8,728 nt of DNA, from assembly GCA_945877965.1 (NCBI GenBank), contig CAMCTH010000164.1, positions 1-8,728 on the forward strand, in the 5' to 3' direction. Numbering within the stretch: position 1 is the first letter of the stretch; every line of letters starts with the position of its first letter. This document shows positions 1 through 5,974 of the stretch, one piece after another. The DNA is from Planctomicrobium piriforme (GTDB taxonomy: Bacteria; Planctomycetota; Planctomycetia; Pirellulales; PNKZ01). The notes beneath the pieces were generated by a model that saw nothing but the letters and a program-made list of their open reading frames with translations, was not told where the DNA came from and ran no database searches. The translations under genes were made by a program, and so were the position numbers.

Positions 1-20
1 ACTACGGCTATTCGTTTAGT

Positions 21-91
21 CGGGAGGGCGAAGCTCCTGCTGAGCCGTTTGGTTTTCCAAGACGCGGCTCGGCGGGAGCCTCGCCCTCCCG
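21..91. repeat. Dispersed planctomycete-type inverted repeat (REP-like hairpin)
   Basis: Two 27-nt arms (21-47 and 65-91) are reverse complements except at three positions (32, 38 and 41), with a 17-nt loop between them. Read as plus-strand RNA, two of the three differences become G-U wobbles and one is an A-C mismatch, so the plus-strand transcript folds best. The outer part pairs CGGGAGGGCGA with TCGCCCTCCCG. From memory this sequence recurs between genes in many planctomycete genomes, where it often yields spurious peptides such as SREGEAPAEP. It lies just upstream of the kinase and may end the preceding transcript, although no U-tract follows. Its function is not known to me. Confidence 0.8.
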
Positions 92-100
92 TTGCGTACA

Positions 101-105
101 AAGGA
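101..105 (+). promoter_or_regulatory. Ribosome binding site deciding the kinase TTG start
   Basis: AAGGA lies 8 nt before the TTG at 114. The reading frame stays open leftwards to the window edge, through the inverted repeat, so this site is the main reason to start the kinase at 114 rather than further upstream. Confidence 0.55.
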
Positions 106-113
106 CCGCGGGC

Positions 114-1010
114 TTGTCGTCGCTCAGTCAATCATTTCTCGGCTCCTATCGCTTGCTCGCGCCGATTCGCACCGGCCGCTATACGCAGGTTTGGGCCGCC
201 ATTGACGACTCGGCCGCCCGCTATGTGGCGTTGAAGCTGCTGTTACCCGAGTATCGCAGCAGTCGCGAGCAGTTGCGGATGATGCGGCACGAGCTCGACG
301 TCGGCTTGCAGCTGCGCCATCCGCGCTGTCTCGGCGCGTTCGAAATGCGCGACTCGAAGCACGGCGCGCATCTGCTGATGGATTTGTTCCCCGGCGACAA
401 TCTGCGCGACGTGCTGAAGCGCCGCCGCGAAGACCTGATCCGCCAGTTCGCGTCGGTCGTCCGCCAGGCGGCCGAAGGGATCGCGCATCTCAACGCGATG
501 GGCTACATCCATCTCGACATCAAGCCCGACAACTTCATGCTCAGCCCCGAAGGCGAAGTCCGGCTGATCGACTTCGCGCTGGCCCGCAAGATTCCAACTT
601 CGTGGGAACGCTTCTTTTGGAAACAACGCCAGAAGACGATCCAAGGGACGCGGAGTTATTTGTCGCCCGAGCAAATCCTGCGCGAGCCGGTCGATCTGCA
701 AACCGACGTCTACTCGTTCGGCTGCACGTTGTTTCATCTCGCCGCCGGCGTGCAGCCCTTCACGGCCGCCACGAGCGACGAGCTGCTGAAGAAGCATCTG
801 ACCGCCGCGCCGCCGAACTTGGCGCTCGAGTGCCCCGACGCCGAGCCCGAGTTCATCGACCTGGTCCGCCGGATGATGGGTAAAAACCAGCAAGAACGGC
901 CGCGATCGGTGGGCGAAATGCTGCAACAACTGGCGACGATGCGGTTCTTCAAGTCGCAAGAACCGACAAACGAGCCGAATCCGGTCGCCGGTGGGCAAAA
1001 TGCGGGTTGA
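114..1010 (+). CDS. Serine/threonine protein kinase, compact soluble type
   Basis: This is a 298-residue Hanks-type kinase that would phosphorylate Ser/Thr on unknown substrates. The domain fills residues 10-280 or so. Visible elements are the ATP-binding Lys41 (VALKLL), a probable helix-C Glu60, the catalytic loop HLDIKPDN at 133-140 (Asp135, Lys137, Asn140), the metal-binding Asp153, SPE at 184-186 and DVYSFG at 198-203. Several motifs are altered: HRD reads HLD, DFG reads DFA, APE reads SPE, and the glycine loop (IRTGRYTQV, 18-26) keeps only its middle glycine. Because all catalytic polar residues remain, I expect activity, but without the usual RD-type activation-loop control. There is no membrane segment or sensor domain; the tail after about 280 is short and Pro/Asn-rich, so the protein should be cytosolic. 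The TTG start has AAGGA 8 nt upstream. accA follows 64 bp later on the same strand, possibly co-transcribed. Confidence 0.88.
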   Translation: MSSLSQSFLGSYRLLAPIRTGRYTQVWAAIDDSAARYVALKLLLPEYRSSREQLRMMRHELDVGLQLRHPRCLGAFEMRDSKHGAHLLMDLFPGDNLRDVLKRRREDLIRQFASVVRQAAEGIAHLNAMGYIHLDIKPDNFMLSPEGEVRLIDFALARKIPTSWERFFWKQRQKTIQGTRSYLSPEQILREPVDLQTDVYSFGCTLFHLAAGVQPFTAATSDELLKKHLTAAPPNLALECPDAEPEFIDLVRRMMGKNQQERPRSVGEMLQQLATMRFFKSQEPTNEPNPVAGGQNAG

Positions 1011-1074
1011 ACGAACTCGCTAATCCGGTTAATTGTTGAGGATTGCGCCCTGCCCGATTCTCGAGGACTAGCCT

Positions 1075-2100
1075 GTGCCCGCGATCAACCGCCTGTCGTT
1101 TGAGAAGCCGATTTACGATTTGGAAGAACGGATCGCGCAGCTCGACGCCGCTCCTGAGAAGTCGTCCGACGCCGTCGAAGAGATTCGTCGGCTCCGTCGC
1201 GAGGCGGCCGAGATGAAGAAGAAAACCTTCTCATCGCTCATCCCGTGGCAGACGGTCGAAGTCTCGCGGCACCCCGATCGGCCGATGACCGGCGACTATC
1301 TCGACCTGGTCTTCGACGACTTCGTCGAACTCCACGGCGACCGCTCGTTCGGCGACGACCGCGCGATGCTCTCCGGCTTCGCCAAGCTGGGCGATCAAAA
1401 GGTAATGGTCGTCGGGCATCACAAAGGCAAGACCCTGAAAGAACGCCAAGCCTGCCACTTCGGCTGCGCTCATCCTGAAGGCTATCGCAAGGCGATGCTG
1501 CGGATGAAGCAAGCCGGCAAATACAAACTGCCGGTCGTCTGCTTCATCGACACGCCCGGCGCTTACCCGGGCATCGGAGCCGAAGAGCGCGGCCAGGCTT
1601 TGGTCATCGCCCAATCGATGTTCGAAATGTCGCGACTGCCGACGCCGATCGTCTGCGTCGTGATCGGCGAAGGGGGATCCGGCGGCGCGCTGGGGATCGG
1701 CGTCGGCGATCGCATCGCCATGCTCGAGCATGCCTACTACTCGGTCATCAGTCCCGAAGGTTGCGCCGGTATCTTGTGGAAGAGCCACACGTTCAAGGAA
1801 AAGGCGGCCCAGGCGCTGAAGTTCAGGTCGCAAGATCTGCTCCGGTTCAAAGTCATCGACGACATCATCGAAGAGCCGCTCGGGGGTGCGCATCGCGATC
1901 ATCATCAGATGGCCGGCCGGTTGAAGATGTACCTGCAGAAGTCGATTCGCGAACTGTCGGCCTTGCCGACCGACAAACTGCTGGCAGCCCGCTACGACAA
2001 GTTCCGCCGGATGGGCGTCTTCTTCGAGAACGGCCAAGCGACCGGCTCGGCCGCCGACGCGGTGCTGGCCGACATGGCCGCAGCAGCCGCCGCGACCTGA
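1075..2100 (+). CDS. accA: Acetyl-CoA carboxylase carboxyltransferase subunit alpha
   Basis: AccA is one half of the carboxyltransferase that moves the carboxyl group from carboxybiotin to acetyl-CoA, giving malonyl-CoA for fatty-acid synthesis in the cytoplasm. The protein has 341 residues, against about 319 in E. coli. It shows the family's N-terminal helical part (FEKPIYDLEERIAQL), then HGDRSFGDD, GHHKGKTLKER, HPEGYRKA, IDTPGAYPG (158-166), GAEERGQ, GEGGSGGALGIG (198-209) and SPEGCAGILWK (226-236). These two glycine-rich turns shape the oxyanion/CoA site in this crotonase-fold family. The start is GTG with GAGGA at 1063-1067, 7 nt upstream. The C-terminus ends in an Ala-rich stretch. The beta subunit (accD) and the biotin carboxylase and carrier genes are not in this window, so the complex must be completed from elsewhere. 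The kinase lies 64 bp upstream on the same strand. Confidence 0.97.
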   Translation: MPAINRLSFEKPIYDLEERIAQLDAAPEKSSDAVEEIRRLRREAAEMKKKTFSSLIPWQTVEVSRHPDRPMTGDYLDLVFDDFVELHGDRSFGDDRAMLSGFAKLGDQKVMVVGHHKGKTLKERQACHFGCAHPEGYRKAMLRMKQAGKYKLPVVCFIDTPGAYPGIGAEERGQALVIAQSMFEMSRLPTPIVCVVIGEGGSGGALGIGVGDRIAMLEHAYYSVISPEGCAGILWKSHTFKEKAAQALKFRSQDLLRFKVIDDIIEEPLGGAHRDHHQMAGRLKMYLQKSIRELSALPTDKLLAARYDKFRRMGVFFENGQATGSAADAVLADMAAAAAAT

Positions 2101-2152
2101 TCGAGCGACGCAATCGCTCCGACTCGTCGAGTTGAAGAAAGGCCGACTCGAG

Positions 2153-2185
2153 CGGCAAGGCAGGGTGCCGAACGGCAAGGCAGGG
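2153..2185. repeat. Short direct repeat, two copies of CGGCAAGGCAGGG
   Basis: The 13-mer CGGCAAGGCAGGG occurs at 2153-2165 and again, identically, at 2173-2185, a period of 20 bp, about 50 bp after the accA stop codon. No third copy is visible nearby. Its function is unknown. Confidence 0.7.
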
Positions 2186-2350
2186 CGGTGCGACCGGGTT
2201 ACAGGCCAGGGGGCTGACCGACGTCGCAGGCTACCGAACCGGTTGATTCCGACCAAGTCGGACCGGAACCCCTGTTTCGCCCCCCTGCCGAATCGCGACT
2301 TTCCGCCGACCAACTCGAACGCGCCGCGAAGAGTTTAGAACTCGAAAATC

Positions 2351-2381
2351 GCCGGCGAAACGATTTCGTTTTTGGGCCGGC
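2351..2381. terminator. Compound hairpin, possible terminator between convergent accA and the 2695 gene
   Basis: The outer arms GCCGGC (2351-2356) and GCCGGC (2376-2381) pair with each other, and inside them AAACG (2358-2362) pairs with CGTTT (2367-2371) around the loop ATTT. A run of five T lies on the right side (2369-2373), within the structure rather than after it. It is therefore not a textbook intrinsic terminator, and at 250 bp past accA the assignment is tentative. Confidence 0.3.
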
Positions 2382-2694
2382 AACACGGTACGATACGCCG
2401 CGTCGAGAGCCGACGACTCGATTGCAACGACGACGCGCGCTATCAGGCGATCGATTTCGAAGCCCGCCCGTCACGTCGAATCGAAGCCGATGAGAAGCCG
2501 TTTAGAGCCGGCCCCCGAAGCCTGCGAAGCAGGGCGGCAGGCCGAGGTTTCGAGCCCGTATCAGCTCCAAAACCGCCGCTCCCACAACGTCCGATAATGT
2601 CTCTTATGTTCGGTAGGAGTGCTATAAAATGCCGGGAATTACGCAGATTCGCAATCGGCCGACTTTCACCGGACGACCCTCGCCTGCCGCTTCG

Positions 2695-3072
2695 TCACCG
2701 CGACTGAATTGCACGCCGGCACTCGGCGTAGCCGGCGGCGCGGGCGTTCGTGGTGAAGCCCCATTCTTGGCTGAACGGAATGTCCAAGTCGTCGGAAAAA
2801 ATTGCTACCGGATCCGACTTTCCCAAACGCTCTCGCTCAATCTTTTGCAGGCATTCGTCCCACCCTTGGCGATGAGCGTCAGCGTACATCTCATGACCGT
2901 CGCGAACCTCTTCATGATTGTCTTTGTGGATCAGGATGATCCGCAGCGGCACATGGTCGAGAACGGGCGGTCGGTACTCGGGCGGCGACGCCCCGTTTAG
3001 GCCGGGCACGGTCAGAACGCCGCCGCACAGGATCGCCAAACCAAACATCAGATCCGGCAGAGTCGATCGCAT
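2695..3072 (-). CDS. Small secreted protein of unknown function
   Basis: I do not recognise this 125-residue protein. Residues 1-28 look like a Sec signal peptide: Arg2, the hydrophobic stretch LMFGLAILCGGVLTV, then an Ala/Ser-containing cleavage region. The mature part is mixed polar and contains two similar short motifs, GWDECLQKI (70-78) and GYAECRRAI (114-122), each with one Cys, so an intramolecular disulfide is possible. The start is well supported: ATG at 3072 is preceded by GAGAGGA (3086-3080) with a 7-nt spacer, the best ribosome binding site in the window. It lies 57 bp downstream of the CvpA-like gene on the same strand and is probably co-transcribed with it, which suggests an envelope role. 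A reading frame on the opposite strand (2629-3000) overlaps it, but I regard that as a shadow. Confidence 0.7.
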   Translation of the reverse strand: MRSTLPDLMFGLAILCGGVLTVPGLNGASPPEYRPPVLDHVPLRIILIHKDNHEEVRDGHEMYADAHRQGWDECLQKIERERLGKSDPVAIFSDDLDIPFSQEWGFTTNARAAGYAECRRAIQSR

Positions 3073-3129
3073 GGCATCGTCCTCTCACCAACACAGCGAG
3101 ACAAGCAAACCGGAAACGATCGAGATGCG

Positions 3130-3837
3130 TTACCGATTCACCGGCGGCGGGTATTGGCCGTTTTGATAGTTGAACTGCGTCGGGAAGGCCGGCGGCGCTG
3201 CGTTGTTTTGCGGGTAGGGCGTGTAGTTCGTTTGCGAGGCGTCGAAGCCGGACGGCATCAGCGCGTTGGGAATGACGCCGTTCGGCACCGGCACGTTCGG
3301 CAACTGCGGGTGCTCGACGGTCTTCGTCGGATCGAGACCGCGATCGAGCTTTTCCAAGTACGGTTTAAGGAGTTCCGCGAGTTCCGGCGGCATGATCGGC
3401 TGAGCTTTATCCAGCATTTGAGCCAGGTAAGGTCCCGACTTCGACTTCAACACGGCAGCGCGCGAAGTCTCGGACAGCGTGACGGCGAAGAACGTAATGA
3501 TCGTGCAGAACAGAGCCCCCTTGAGAACGCCGAAGAGGCCTCCCATTTGGCGATCGAACTCGCGGAGCTTGATCCGGTCTATGGTGCCCGAGATGACGCG
3601 GAACACCAACCAGACGGCCAGTGAGACCGCACAGTAGATGATGAGCATCGCCAGGTACTTGCTATAGCGCGGGTCGGCGTTGAGTTGCGGGGCCAACGCG
3701 TCAGCAAAGCGCAAGGCGGCGATGTAGCTCAGCGTCAATGAAGCGAGCGAAGCCAATTGCCAAGCAAACCCTTTGACGAAACCGAAGAAGGTAGCGCCGC
3801 CGAGGACGACGAGCATGACGATATCGTAGGCTTCCAC
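3130..3837 (-). CDS. CvpA family membrane protein
   Basis: This 235-residue protein has the CvpA (colicin V production) architecture. Four hydrophobic segments lie near residues 5-23, 28-46, 61-83 and 100-121, with the family-typical DRQMGGLFGVLKG (95-107) at the start of the last one. CvpA proteins sit in the inner membrane and have been linked to colicin V export and envelope homeostasis; the molecular function is unclear. A soluble part follows (about 122-175), then a Pro/Asn/Gln/Tyr-rich tail (about 176-235) ending PPPVNR. That tail resembles in composition the much longer tail of the divergent gene at 4063. The start is GTG at 3837 with AAAGG (3850-3846) 8 nt upstream. The secreted-protein gene follows 57 bp downstream on the same strand. 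A possible promoter with a TATACT -10 lies about 40 bp upstream. Confidence 0.85.
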   Translation of the reverse strand: MEAYDIVMLVVLGGATFFGFVKGFAWQLASLASLTLSYIAALRFADALAPQLNADPRYSKYLAMLIIYCAVSLAVWLVFRVISGTIDRIKLREFDRQMGGLFGVLKGALFCTIITFFAVTLSETSRAAVLKSKSGPYLAQMLDKAQPIMPPELAELLKPYLEKLDRGLDPTKTVEHPQLPNVPVPNGVIPNALMPSGFDASQTNYTPYPQNNAAPPAFPTQFNYQNGQYPPPVNR

Positions 3838-3875
3838 GGCAGAGACCTTTCGGTGGTTGCGGAATGAGGACGCGG

Positions 3876-3881
3876 AGTATA
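3876..3881 (-). promoter_or_regulatory. Possible -10 element (TATACT) for the CvpA-like gene
   Basis: On the minus strand TATACT matches the sigma-70 -10 consensus at five of six positions and lies 38 bp before the GTG start at 3837. At spacings of 16-18 bp the best -35 candidate (TTCGTC) is poor, so this is only a suggestion. Confidence 0.3.
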
Positions 3882-3912
3882 GCCGGCGACGGGCAGGGGA
3901 CGAAGATCAGTT

Positions 3913-3924
3913 GATGCTAGCATC
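3913..3924. promoter_or_regulatory. 12-bp perfect palindrome in the divergent intergenic region, candidate operator
   Basis: GATGCTAGCATC is its own reverse complement. It lies in the 225-bp region between the divergently transcribed CvpA-like gene and the YdjM-like gene, about 30 bp upstream of the possible minus-strand -10. A dimeric regulator could bind here; no regulator gene is nearby, so this is inference from symmetry and position only. Confidence 0.35.
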
Positions 3925-3951
3925 GACGCTGCTCTTGGTCGTGCCGGCTGC

Positions 3952-3969
3952 GCGCGGTACAGTCCGCGC
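3952..3969. repeat. Hairpin GCGCGG-6 nt-CCGCGC in the divergent intergenic region
   Basis: A perfect 6-bp stem (3952-3957 with 3964-3969) has the loop TACAGT. The surroundings (to about 4040) are very rich in GCGC and include the palindrome GGCGCGCC at 4031-4038. It may lie in the leader of the gene at 4063. No function can be assigned. Confidence 0.4.
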
Positions 3970-4062
3970 CGCGCGGCGACCTCACTTCACAGCAGTAACA
4001 CCCGACGGTAGCTTTTGCCGACGGGAGCGAGGCGCGCCGCGCGACCGGCTGACTTTATCTTC

Positions 4063-5316
4063 ATGGCCGATTTCAAAACGCACATCACCGTCAGCACGAC
4101 GCTCGGCATCGGCTACGGCGCCGTCGCGTTCAGTCATTTCGGCGTTCCTGCGCCGACGTGCGTGCTGGCCGGCACGTTGTGCAGCGTCTCGGGCATGCTG
4201 CCCGACTTAGACAGCGACTCCGGCGTGCCGCTGCGCGAGAGCGTAGCGTTTGCGGCGGCCTGCGTGCCGATGTTGTTGCTCGAGCGTTTTCGGCATCTCG
4301 GTTGGACGAGCGAGACGATGGCGTTGGCCGGCGCGGGCATTTACCTAGCGATCCGATTCGGCGTCGGCAAGTTGCTGAAGAAGTTCACGGTCCATCGCGG
4401 CATGTTTCATAGCATTCCGGCGGCGGTGATTGCCGGTGAGGTGGCATTTCTCGTCTGCGTCTCGGGCGACATTTATATGCGCGCGTACAAAGCGTGCGCC
4501 GTCGTCGCGGGCTTCATGTCGCATCTCATCCTCGACGAGATCTGGAGCGTGAAGTTTGCCAGCGGTCGCTTTCAATTGAAGAGCTCATCCGGGACGGCGC
4601 TGAAGTTCTGGGGCGACGGCACGTGGTCCAACTTCGTGGCCTACGGGCAAATGTTGGCGATCGGCGTCATCGTACTCAACGATCCGATTTGGTCGACTGT
4701 CTCGCCTGAGGGAGAGGAACTGCATACGATCGCGTCGCGGATTTATGAGCAGTTCGGCAAGCGTGCGCCGGACCTGCTAACGAACCCGCTATTGCCGCGC
4801 GGCACCGGGACGGCCGGCCGCGAACAACCGCCCGCAACGACGCAGTACGCCCAACAACCGCAGCAGCAGCAATACGCCGCGCCGCAGCAGCCATACGCGA
4901 CGCAACCGAACAGCAATCTCCAGTACGACAACTCGGCCTACAACCACCAAGGCTACGGACAGCCGCAATTCACGAATCCGCAGTACGCGAATCCAGCGCC
5001 GAGCGGGTACGTCAACAACTCGGCGTATTCCAATCCGTACGGATCACAGTATTCCAACTCGACGGGGTATTCCAACTCCGCGACGGCGCCGTACTCGTCG
5101 TCTTACCCGAGCAACGCACCGCCGACTTATCCGGCGCCTGCGCCGTATCCGCAGCCGAGTTATCCAAGCAACGCGCCGAATCAAAACTACGGCACGCCGT
5201 CGAACCCGGCTTATCCGAGTTCGGTCCCCTACCCTTCGCTCCCGTACCCGAACGCGGCCGCCAACTCGCAGCCGCCGACGTATCTGCCGCCGCCGACCTC
5301 GCCGCAGCGCTATTGA
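4063..5316 (+). CDS. Membrane-bound metal-dependent hydrolase, YdjM/DUF457 type, with prion-like tail
   Basis: The 417-residue protein has the motifs of the YdjM/DUF457 family of inner-membrane proteins, annotated as metal-dependent hydrolases: an N-terminal His7 (MADFKTHI), LPDLDSD (46-52), HRGMFHS (111-117) and HLILDE (154-159). Asp48, Asp50, His111, His116, His154 and Asp158 are the likely metal ligands. Hydrophobic segments lie near 12-46, 57-72, 84-100, 119-135, 138-158 and 185-205. No substrate is established. After about residue 255 the chain becomes a 163-residue low-complexity tail of Gln, Asn, Tyr, Pro and Ser, with 23 Tyr by my count and very few charges; this is not part of the family domain. 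I chose ATG 4063 because family members begin with this motif; no ribosome binding site is visible, and the frame is open from a TTG at 4015. It is divergent from the CvpA-like gene and convergent with dtd. Confidence 0.82.
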   Translation: MADFKTHITVSTTLGIGYGAVAFSHFGVPAPTCVLAGTLCSVSGMLPDLDSDSGVPLRESVAFAAACVPMLLLERFRHLGWTSETMALAGAGIYLAIRFGVGKLLKKFTVHRGMFHSIPAAVIAGEVAFLVCVSGDIYMRAYKACAVVAGFMSHLILDEIWSVKFASGRFQLKSSSGTALKFWGDGTWSNFVAYGQMLAIGVIVLNDPIWSTVSPEGEELHTIASRIYEQFGKRAPDLLTNPLLPRGTGTAGREQPPATTQYAQQPQQQQYAAPQQPYATQPNSNLQYDNSAYNHQGYGQPQFTNPQYANPAPSGYVNNSAYSNPYGSQYSNSTGYSNSATAPYSSSYPSNAPPTYPAPAPYPQPSYPSNAPNQNYGTPSNPAYPSSVPYPSLPYPNAAANSQPPTYLPPPTSPQRY

Positions 5317-5334
5317 TCGCCGATTGATCGGCGA
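5317..5334. terminator. Hairpin between convergent genes, possible bidirectional terminator
   Basis: TCGCCGA (5317-5323) pairs perfectly with TCGGCGA (5328-5334) around the loop TTGA. It begins on the base after the stop codon of the YdjM-like gene and ends 3 bp before the dtd stop codon, filling 18 of the 21 bp between two convergent genes. Neither transcript has a U-tract after the stem, so it would have to be a U-less terminator or a 3'-end stabiliser. Confidence 0.5.
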
Positions 5335-5337
5335 AAA

Positions 5338-5787
5338 TCAAAACAGCTTGCGACTATCGAGCAGCAGCGTAACGGGGCCGTCGTTCACCAGGGCGACCGC
5401 CATGTTCTCGCGGAAGCGGCCCGTCTCGACCGGGACGCCGAGCTTGCGAACTTCGGCGACGAACGATTCATAGAGGGCGACGGCCGTCTCGGGAGTTGCG
5501 GCGTCGCTGAAGCCGGGACGTCGACCGCTGCGGCAATCGCCGAGCAGCGTGAACTGACTGACGACGAGCATCGCCCCGCCGACGTCGAGCAGGCTGCGGT
5601 TCATTTTGCCCGCGTCGTCTTCGAAGATGCGCAGGCCGACGATTTTTTCGGCCAGATAGTTCGCATCGGTCGCGACGTCGCCGCCGGCCACGCCGAGCAG
5701 CACGAGCAGCCCCTGCTCGATCCGGCCGACGACTTCGCCCGCGATCGTTACCGAGGCTTGGGTCACGCGTTGAACGCAGGCACGCAT
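5338..5787 (-). CDS. dtd: D-aminoacyl-tRNA deacylase
   Basis: Dtd hydrolyses D-amino acids (and glycine mischarged on tRNA-Ala) from tRNA, a cytoplasmic chirality-proofreading step in translation. The 149-residue product aligns throughout with the family (145 residues in E. coli): the start MRACVQRVTQASV, GLLVLLGV, KIVGLRIFEDDAGKMN, the active-site motif SQFTL (77-81), GRRPGF, ALYESF, TGRFRENM and NDGPVT (135-140). In the E. coli enzyme the penultimate motif reads GRFAADM; here it is GRFRENM, a tolerated region. ATG at 5787 is the family start, but no Shine-Dalgarno sequence precedes it. It lies 21 bp from the convergent YdjM-like gene and 191 bp from the divergent ZIP gene. Nothing suggests damage or transfer. 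Confidence 0.96.
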   Translation of the reverse strand: MRACVQRVTQASVTIAGEVVGRIEQGLLVLLGVAGGDVATDANYLAEKIVGLRIFEDDAGKMNRSLLDVGGAMLVVSQFTLLGDCRSGRRPGFSDAATPETAVALYESFVAEVRKLGVPVETGRFRENMAVALVNDGPVTLLLDSRKLF

Positions 5788-5898
5788 CGTTACGGTTTCG
5801 GTTAGAATTTCGGGGCCGGCACGACGGCGAAGGCGATCGCGTCAACCGTAGCCGAGCTTCCGTCTCGTCGCAAGCGCGGAGCGGCTCAGTTTTGGTCC

Positions 5899-5927
5899 TT
5901 GTCGTTCCTTAAAGTCGCGACGATACT
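5899..5927 (+). promoter_or_regulatory. Possible sigma-70 promoter for the ZIP transporter
   Basis: TTGTCG (5899-5904) and GATACT (5922-5927) are separated by exactly 17 bp; each matches the consensus at four of six positions. Transcription would start near 5934 and give a leader of about 45 nt that contains the 16-bp palindrome at 5951-5966. The evidence is spacing and position only. Confidence 0.4.
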
Positions 5928-5950
5928 AGCCCGACGCATCGAATCGAGTT

Positions 5951-5974
5951 CCGAGCCGCGGCTCGGTGGGATCC
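5951..5974. repeat. 16-bp palindrome overlapping a degenerate half of the inverted repeat seen at 21-91
   Basis: CCGAGCCGCGGCTCGG (5951-5966) is a perfect palindrome ending 12 bp before the ZIP start codon. Its right part, GCGGCTCGGTGGGATCC (5958-5974), matches 64-80 of the repeat at the left end of the window at 15 of 17 positions. It may be the remains of a repeat copy now in the leader of the ZIP gene, next to a weak ribosome binding site (GGGA, 5968-5971). Confidence 0.5.

Larger units (their letters stand above)
2101..2694. other. Structured non-coding gap of about 594 bp
   Basis: No reading frame here looks like a real protein: those present are short, Arg/Pro-rich and overlap on both strands. 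What can be seen is a 13-bp direct repeat (2153-2165, 2173-2185), the palindrome AACCGGTT (2237-2244) next to a hairpin (2248-2262), a 5-bp hairpin GAGTT-TAG-AACTC (2331-2343), a compound hairpin (2351-2381), a hairpin CCTGC-GAA-GCAGG (2521-2533), and an interrupted inverted repeat (2591-2613) followed by AGGAG and ATG. Both flanking genes point into the gap. It may hold a terminator, a decayed gene or a small RNA; I cannot decide which. Confidence 0.5.

Noticed and set aside
243..998. 251-residue frame on the minus strand opposite the kinase
   Set aside because: It is the antisense shadow of a clear kinase; the protein is His/Arg/Gln-rich with no recognisable domain.
2248..2262. Hairpin TCCGAC-CAA-GTCGGA as accA terminator
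   Set aside because: The stem is perfect but short, lies about 150 bp after the stop and is followed by CCGGAACCCC rather than a T-run.
1231..2313. 360-residue frame on the minus strand opposite accA
   Set aside because: It is antisense to an unmistakable accA; its composition matches the shadow of a GC-rich gene and no family is visible.
2132..2338. 68-residue plus-strand frame in the gap after accA
   Set aside because: It has a TTG start without a ribosome binding site and an Arg/Pro/Asn-rich composition, and overlaps frames on the other strand.
2629..3000. 123-residue plus-strand frame with AGGAG 9 nt before ATG
   Set aside because: The translation initiation signal is good, but most of the frame lies antisense to the secreted-protein gene, which has a signal peptide and a stronger ribosome binding site. 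The product shows no protein-like pattern.
4015..4062. 16-residue N-terminal extension of the YdjM-like protein from TTG 4015
   Set aside because: Family members begin at the MADFKTHI-like motif; the extension is Arg/Ala-rich, and neither start has a visible ribosome binding site.
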